Source: Theocolax elegans (taxonomy: Eukaryota > Arthropoda > Insecta > Hymenoptera > Cerocephalidae). Taken from it: 64,000 nucleotides of DNA. The notes below the pieces were generated by a model, which searched no databases, had not been told where the DNA came from, and saw nothing but the letters and a program-made list of their open reading frames with translations. Below are positions 60,481 through 64,000 of the stretch, in pieces (position 1 is the stretch's first letter; each line of letters starts with the position of its first letter). A program made the position numbers and the translations under genes. The stretch is taken from the NCBI GenBank assembly GCA_026168455.1, contig CM047431.1, positions 54,800,539-54,864,538 on the forward strand, written 5' to 3'.

Positions 60481-60486
60481 GAGATC

Positions 60487-61145
60487 TAGATGCACATCCT
60501 TCTCTGATATGTTTTTACCTACCAGACGTTATCCTTTATCCTCGTCGCATTAAAGGTATATATTCCCTTGTGTGCGTTCTTCTTCATTATTTAATAAACT
60601 TATGATCGATCGATTAAAATTAAATTGATATTTTATTTTGTCATTGCATGTTAAATTTGTTGTTAAATTGTTGTTTTATCGATAATATGATTGACGTTAC
60701 TCAAAATAATAATATTAAATCCTACTTGATCACCGAGAGTCAATGTCCGTGACTGTGAAACAACAAATTTTACTGCAAGTCTTATGAAATAATATCACAA
60801 CAGCTACTAAATTTTGTTAGACATTTCAGTAAAATTTGTGTACGGCGAATGTTAGTAGGCAGGGTAGTGCAATTTTAGTGTCCAGTATAGTAAAATTTAT
60901 TGAAATTTCTGCTATTCTCAAACGAAAACTGTTAGGTTAGCTGGCTTATTATTCGAATTTATGCAATTAATTAACGCATTTGACTAATCTGAATCGACAG
61001 AATTTTAACCATATTAATTACAAACCGACTGGTTTAGCTTTTAATTGATATTAACAACGGGATAATGCAATAAATGTTAATAAAGTTCGCGCGTCCTTTG
61101 AGCGACGTGTAGCTTATAACGACGATTCGAAGTTAAACAATGGAA
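60487..61145. other. No recognisable feature
   Basis: A+T-rich; CAGTAAAATTT-type words at 60829-60910 recall the interior of 53017-53272, but no ends are visible. Confidence 0.45.
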
Positions 61146-61233
61146 AGGTTGATGGCGCAGCGGTAACGTGCTCGATTTTGACGCGGAGGGTCCCAGGTTC
61201 GAATCCCGGTGTCGGATGATCCAAAGTTTTTTT
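61146..61233 (+). ncRNA. tRNA-like Pol III unit with terminator
   Basis: A box TGGCGCAGCGG (61153-61163) and B box GGTTCGAATCC (61196-61206) match the Pol III consensus at normal spacing. The D stem (GCGC/GTGC) and most of the T stem (CCAGG/CCCGG, one mismatch) can form, and a run of seven T (61227-61233) ends the unit. The acceptor stem does not pair in either register tried and the anticodon arm is imperfect. It is therefore more likely a tRNA-derived SINE head or pseudogene than a functional tRNA. It could still be transcribed. Confidence 0.55.
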
Positions 61234-61369
61234 CATTAAAATAATTTATTATTCAATTTATATAGCTAATCGATTAATTTTAATCGTAATATTTTATTTT
61301 TCAGGTAGAAAAATTGGTTACAGCAAAATACAGTAAAATTTTATAAAATTGAAATAGGGTGACTTATAC

Positions 61370-61728
61370 CCACTGAATGAACGAATAAGAAAAATTCGAA
61401 ATTCTAAAAAGAAAAACAGTTGAATAGTATTAATCCTTTTCTATCGTATGAATTATTTCAAAAATAATATGTTATTATTCATTTGAAAATAAAATAAGAG
61501 AGAAAAATAGGACTGAAATGTATTAAATGAACATTGTACTGCCGGTGAATGAATACGCGCATTTAAAATACATTGGACTGTTATAACTTCAAATTTCTCC
61601 TATGTTTTAACATGTTCATATTTGAAAATCTTAAAGAAACCTTCATTTTATGGTAACATGGTTATCTACCCGTGTTAGATATTTTTCTGTAAATTTATTA
61701 GTTATTAAACACGTATTCATTCAGTGGT
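61370..61728. mobile_element. Possible hAT-like MITE with CCACTGAATGAA ends
   Basis: CCACTGAATGAACGAATAAG at the left and, inverted, ACCACTGAATGAATACGTGT at the right share about 12 bp. A third, internal copy, CCGGTGAATGAATACGCGC, lies near 61542. Flanking direct repeats GTGACTTAT (about 61359-61367) and GTGACTTTT (about 61727-61735) suggest an 8-9-bp target duplication, as for hAT elements. No frame of note. Confidence 0.45.
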
Positions 61729-61735
61729 GACTTTT

Positions 61736-64000
61736 CAGATACTGGCTCAGTCATCCAATATGAGTTGTAAAGGATCAGAAGATGGATGAAATTTTTAAAA
61801 TACACGATAAACCTCTTAATCGAAATTAAATCGGTTGGATTTTAGAGCGTTAAGGATAGACAATAAAATACATATGTTAATGAAAAAGTTCAAGGACTAT
61901 TTAAGATTAATTTTCAATGTGTATATAAAATTATAGAGATGATGCATTTTGCGCGCATTATCCTTTAGTTTTTTGTTAAACAAAAAGTGTATTACCTGGT
62001 ATGAATTTCAGTATAACTGTGATATAGTCGTAACGTTTTTAGACGATTAAATATCGAATTGATATAAAATATTTAGTTAAAATTTTTAGTTAACCTCAAA
62101 ATTTTCGAATTTCTGATAAAATATGTTATTAGTTTTTAAAAATGTGACCTAATTCTACGAATACACTAAGAATCGATATTCCAATTATTACACTGAATCA
62201 AAATAGTTGCATAACATAGTTGGATAAAACATTAATTCTAAAGTAGAATAAAAAAATGAATGGTTATCGTAGTATGTTAAACAAGCCACAAATAATCCGA
62301 AAATAATTCGAAAATAATCCATAAATGACAATACCAAAGAAAAGAAAAGGATGTAGGGGTTATTCAGCAAGGTTATTACACGTTCTGGTTTAGCTAGCCA
62401 CACATAATGACAGACCATTAGCGTTTTATTGTCCTGTTGCCCGGCGGCAGTAAAATTAGCGATAGTAAATAGTCTAGAATAAAGACGGCAATGTCGTTTC
62501 CTTTTTTTTTTCGCGCGATCTTTCCTTATTTGCTGCGCGTTAACGACCTAAATAAAAGCTATCGTCCCCGGATGATTGCGCGCGATAATTTTGGCGAGAG
62601 AGTCGAAGCGTGCTGCGAAAGGAAGATGTAACTCGGTAGTACAGATTTTCCAGCGTGGTAGTCTCGAATTATAAAGTAATTTGACGTTGCGTAATTATGC
62701 ATCGAGATGCGTCCTCCTCGACGCCGAGAGAGAAAAGAGACCATTAATTTGGAGTAACAACGCGGAACTCTAGGCTATTGGTTTAATATCTTTTTCATAC
62801 CAGCAAATTTCTACGATCTTATACAATATGTCTCACCTTAACCCTTACTTACGTGCATTAGAGAAGTGACTTGATTGCGTAATAACCATTCACTACTCTT
62901 TCGTTCATCACTTCGATTTTTCAACGTCCTTTTAATTATCTATAATACTAATTTCACGTATTACTCAATATTTTTCAGGTTATTTAAAGATATACATTAA
63001 TATTACCCTTCGGATGCTAATTGTGTGCAAGTTTTCAAAATTTCAGCCCAGGCAATAAACATTTTCATCTCAGGAAACTTGTAACAACAAATTTTCGTTT
63101 CGCCTCGTCAAAAGTCGGAAAGATATTTTCTACTTGCAATTTAATCAAAACAGAGATCAATATTATCTTACGTTCTAAATTGAATTAATTGTTTAATACT
63201 CGAATTATTGCTCAATCAATTTATACCGAGGATGCGAAACCCTTTATTTCCGATTATTATGATCGTTTGTATGTAAATTTTTACGTTAAAATATTAATTA
63301 TCAACTTTTCGTATAATGCATTTATGTGACAAAAATTTATATTTTTTTAGAGTTAATATATTATACAATTCTACAATTATAAAATAAAAATATAATATAA
63401 ATATAATAGATTATGTAAAAAAGCCAGTAAAATAGCTTGAATGTTTGTCTCGGTAAATGTAAGAAATGGAAGGTTTCATTGAATTGCCTGTACGTACAGT
63501 GATAAACGCAACAACCGTTATACCTGGCCATTATTTATAACAATTTTTAATGTAACATATTTGGATGCTTTCTTAATTTTAAGCATTGATATTAGTTCAG
63601 TCTCGAGTTGACGTTTTCGTTGAGTAAACACCTTATAGCTTTCCTTGTGACATTTAATTAAACTGTCAAAATTTATTCGTAGAATATTGTGTTTTATTTA
63701 TTCATAACCTCTTATTTCTAAAAATTCTAAATTCATCATTGAAAGCATTAATTTTAGAATTTATTGTCCAACTCTGTAATTAAATACCAAGTGTTAATGA
63801 TCAAAGCTCTTTTAAACAATGTTTTTTAACGGTTTAGTGTTTAAGTTATCTTTACATCCTTAGAACTAGGTACAAATAGATTTTATAGCCAATTGTTGTA
63901 CATAAGTTGTACTGAAATACTATCATATATTACATTTACTAACAGAGTGAATTTTACAGACAAGTAAAATCCTATTTTATCTACGTTACGTGCCAGTATC
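61736..64000. other. No recognisable feature
   Basis: A+T-rich DNA with a slightly more balanced patch at 62435-62770 (61-codon minus frame without motifs). No bounded repeat or RNA gene was identified. Confidence 0.45.

Overview
The window looks like intergenic or deep-intronic DNA from an insect nuclear genome. It is strongly A+T-rich by eye, CpG dinucleotides are still common, and it carries many di- and tetranucleotide microsatellites, short inverted-repeat transposons (MITEs), 5S- and tRNA-derived Pol III sequences and one 100-N assembly gap. An ant, wasp or bee would fit, but the order is inferred and no gene here proves it. No complete protein-coding gene is recognisable. Almost all open frames are short, start by chance or run through simple repeats. 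The only coding candidate is one open frame on the minus strand (5299-5693). It is preceded by a good 3' splice site and could be the terminal exon of an unknown gene.

Most of the resolvable structure is transposon debris. (1) MITEs with TTAA target duplications, as made by piggyBac-type transposases, lie at 392-774, 6270-6775, 21360-21498, 26525-26907 and 38394-38519. A second copy of the first lies at 35741-36119, and related arms occur at 14342-14850. Four of them sit inside older inverted-repeat elements. (2) A group of elements shares the end TACAC(T/G)GAGAGAAA or close variants but differs inside: 169-1004, 18384-18641, 26352-26976, 53017-53272, probably 4714-4942, and single ends at 30216 and near 44883. 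(3) Elements ending in CCCT(A/G)GTAGAAAT lie at 20262-20398 and 43447-43869, with a single end at 22562. (4) A 652-bp hairpin with TAA flanks lies at 20569-21220. (5) Two CGAG-rich inverted repeats lie at 38162-38767 and 43385-44006. (6) A possible hAT-like element lies at 61370-61728.

Pol III-type sequences include a 5S rRNA-derived SINE on the minus strand (19788-20199) with an 18-bp target duplication, a more decayed 5S-like fragment (7476-7545), and two tRNA-like units (39130-39200 minus, 61146-61233 plus). Two minus-strand sequences (2093-2150 and 53365-53405) carry the CTGATGA ... GAAAC core of a hammerhead ribozyme, as found in the terminal repeats of Penelope-like retroelements.

Layout: 1-1004 nested MITEs; 1-5 kb mostly featureless; 5.3-6.8 kb candidate exon and a TTAA hairpin; 7.5-10.8 kb 5S fragment, microsatellites and a purine-rich G-quadruplex block; 14.3-14.9 kb diverged tandem repeat; 18-22.8 kb densest transposon cluster, ending at the assembly gap; 24.9-25.25 kb G+C-rich island; 26.3-27 kb nested MITE; 30-31 kb palindromes; 35.7-36.1 kb second hairpin copy; 38-39.6 kb and 43.4-44.5 kb inverted-repeat clusters; 52.5-53.4 kb G+C-richer block, MITE and ribozyme-like motif; 60.2-60.5 kb second G+C-rich island; 61.1-61.7 kb tRNA-like unit and MITE. 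The remaining stretches show nothing I can name.
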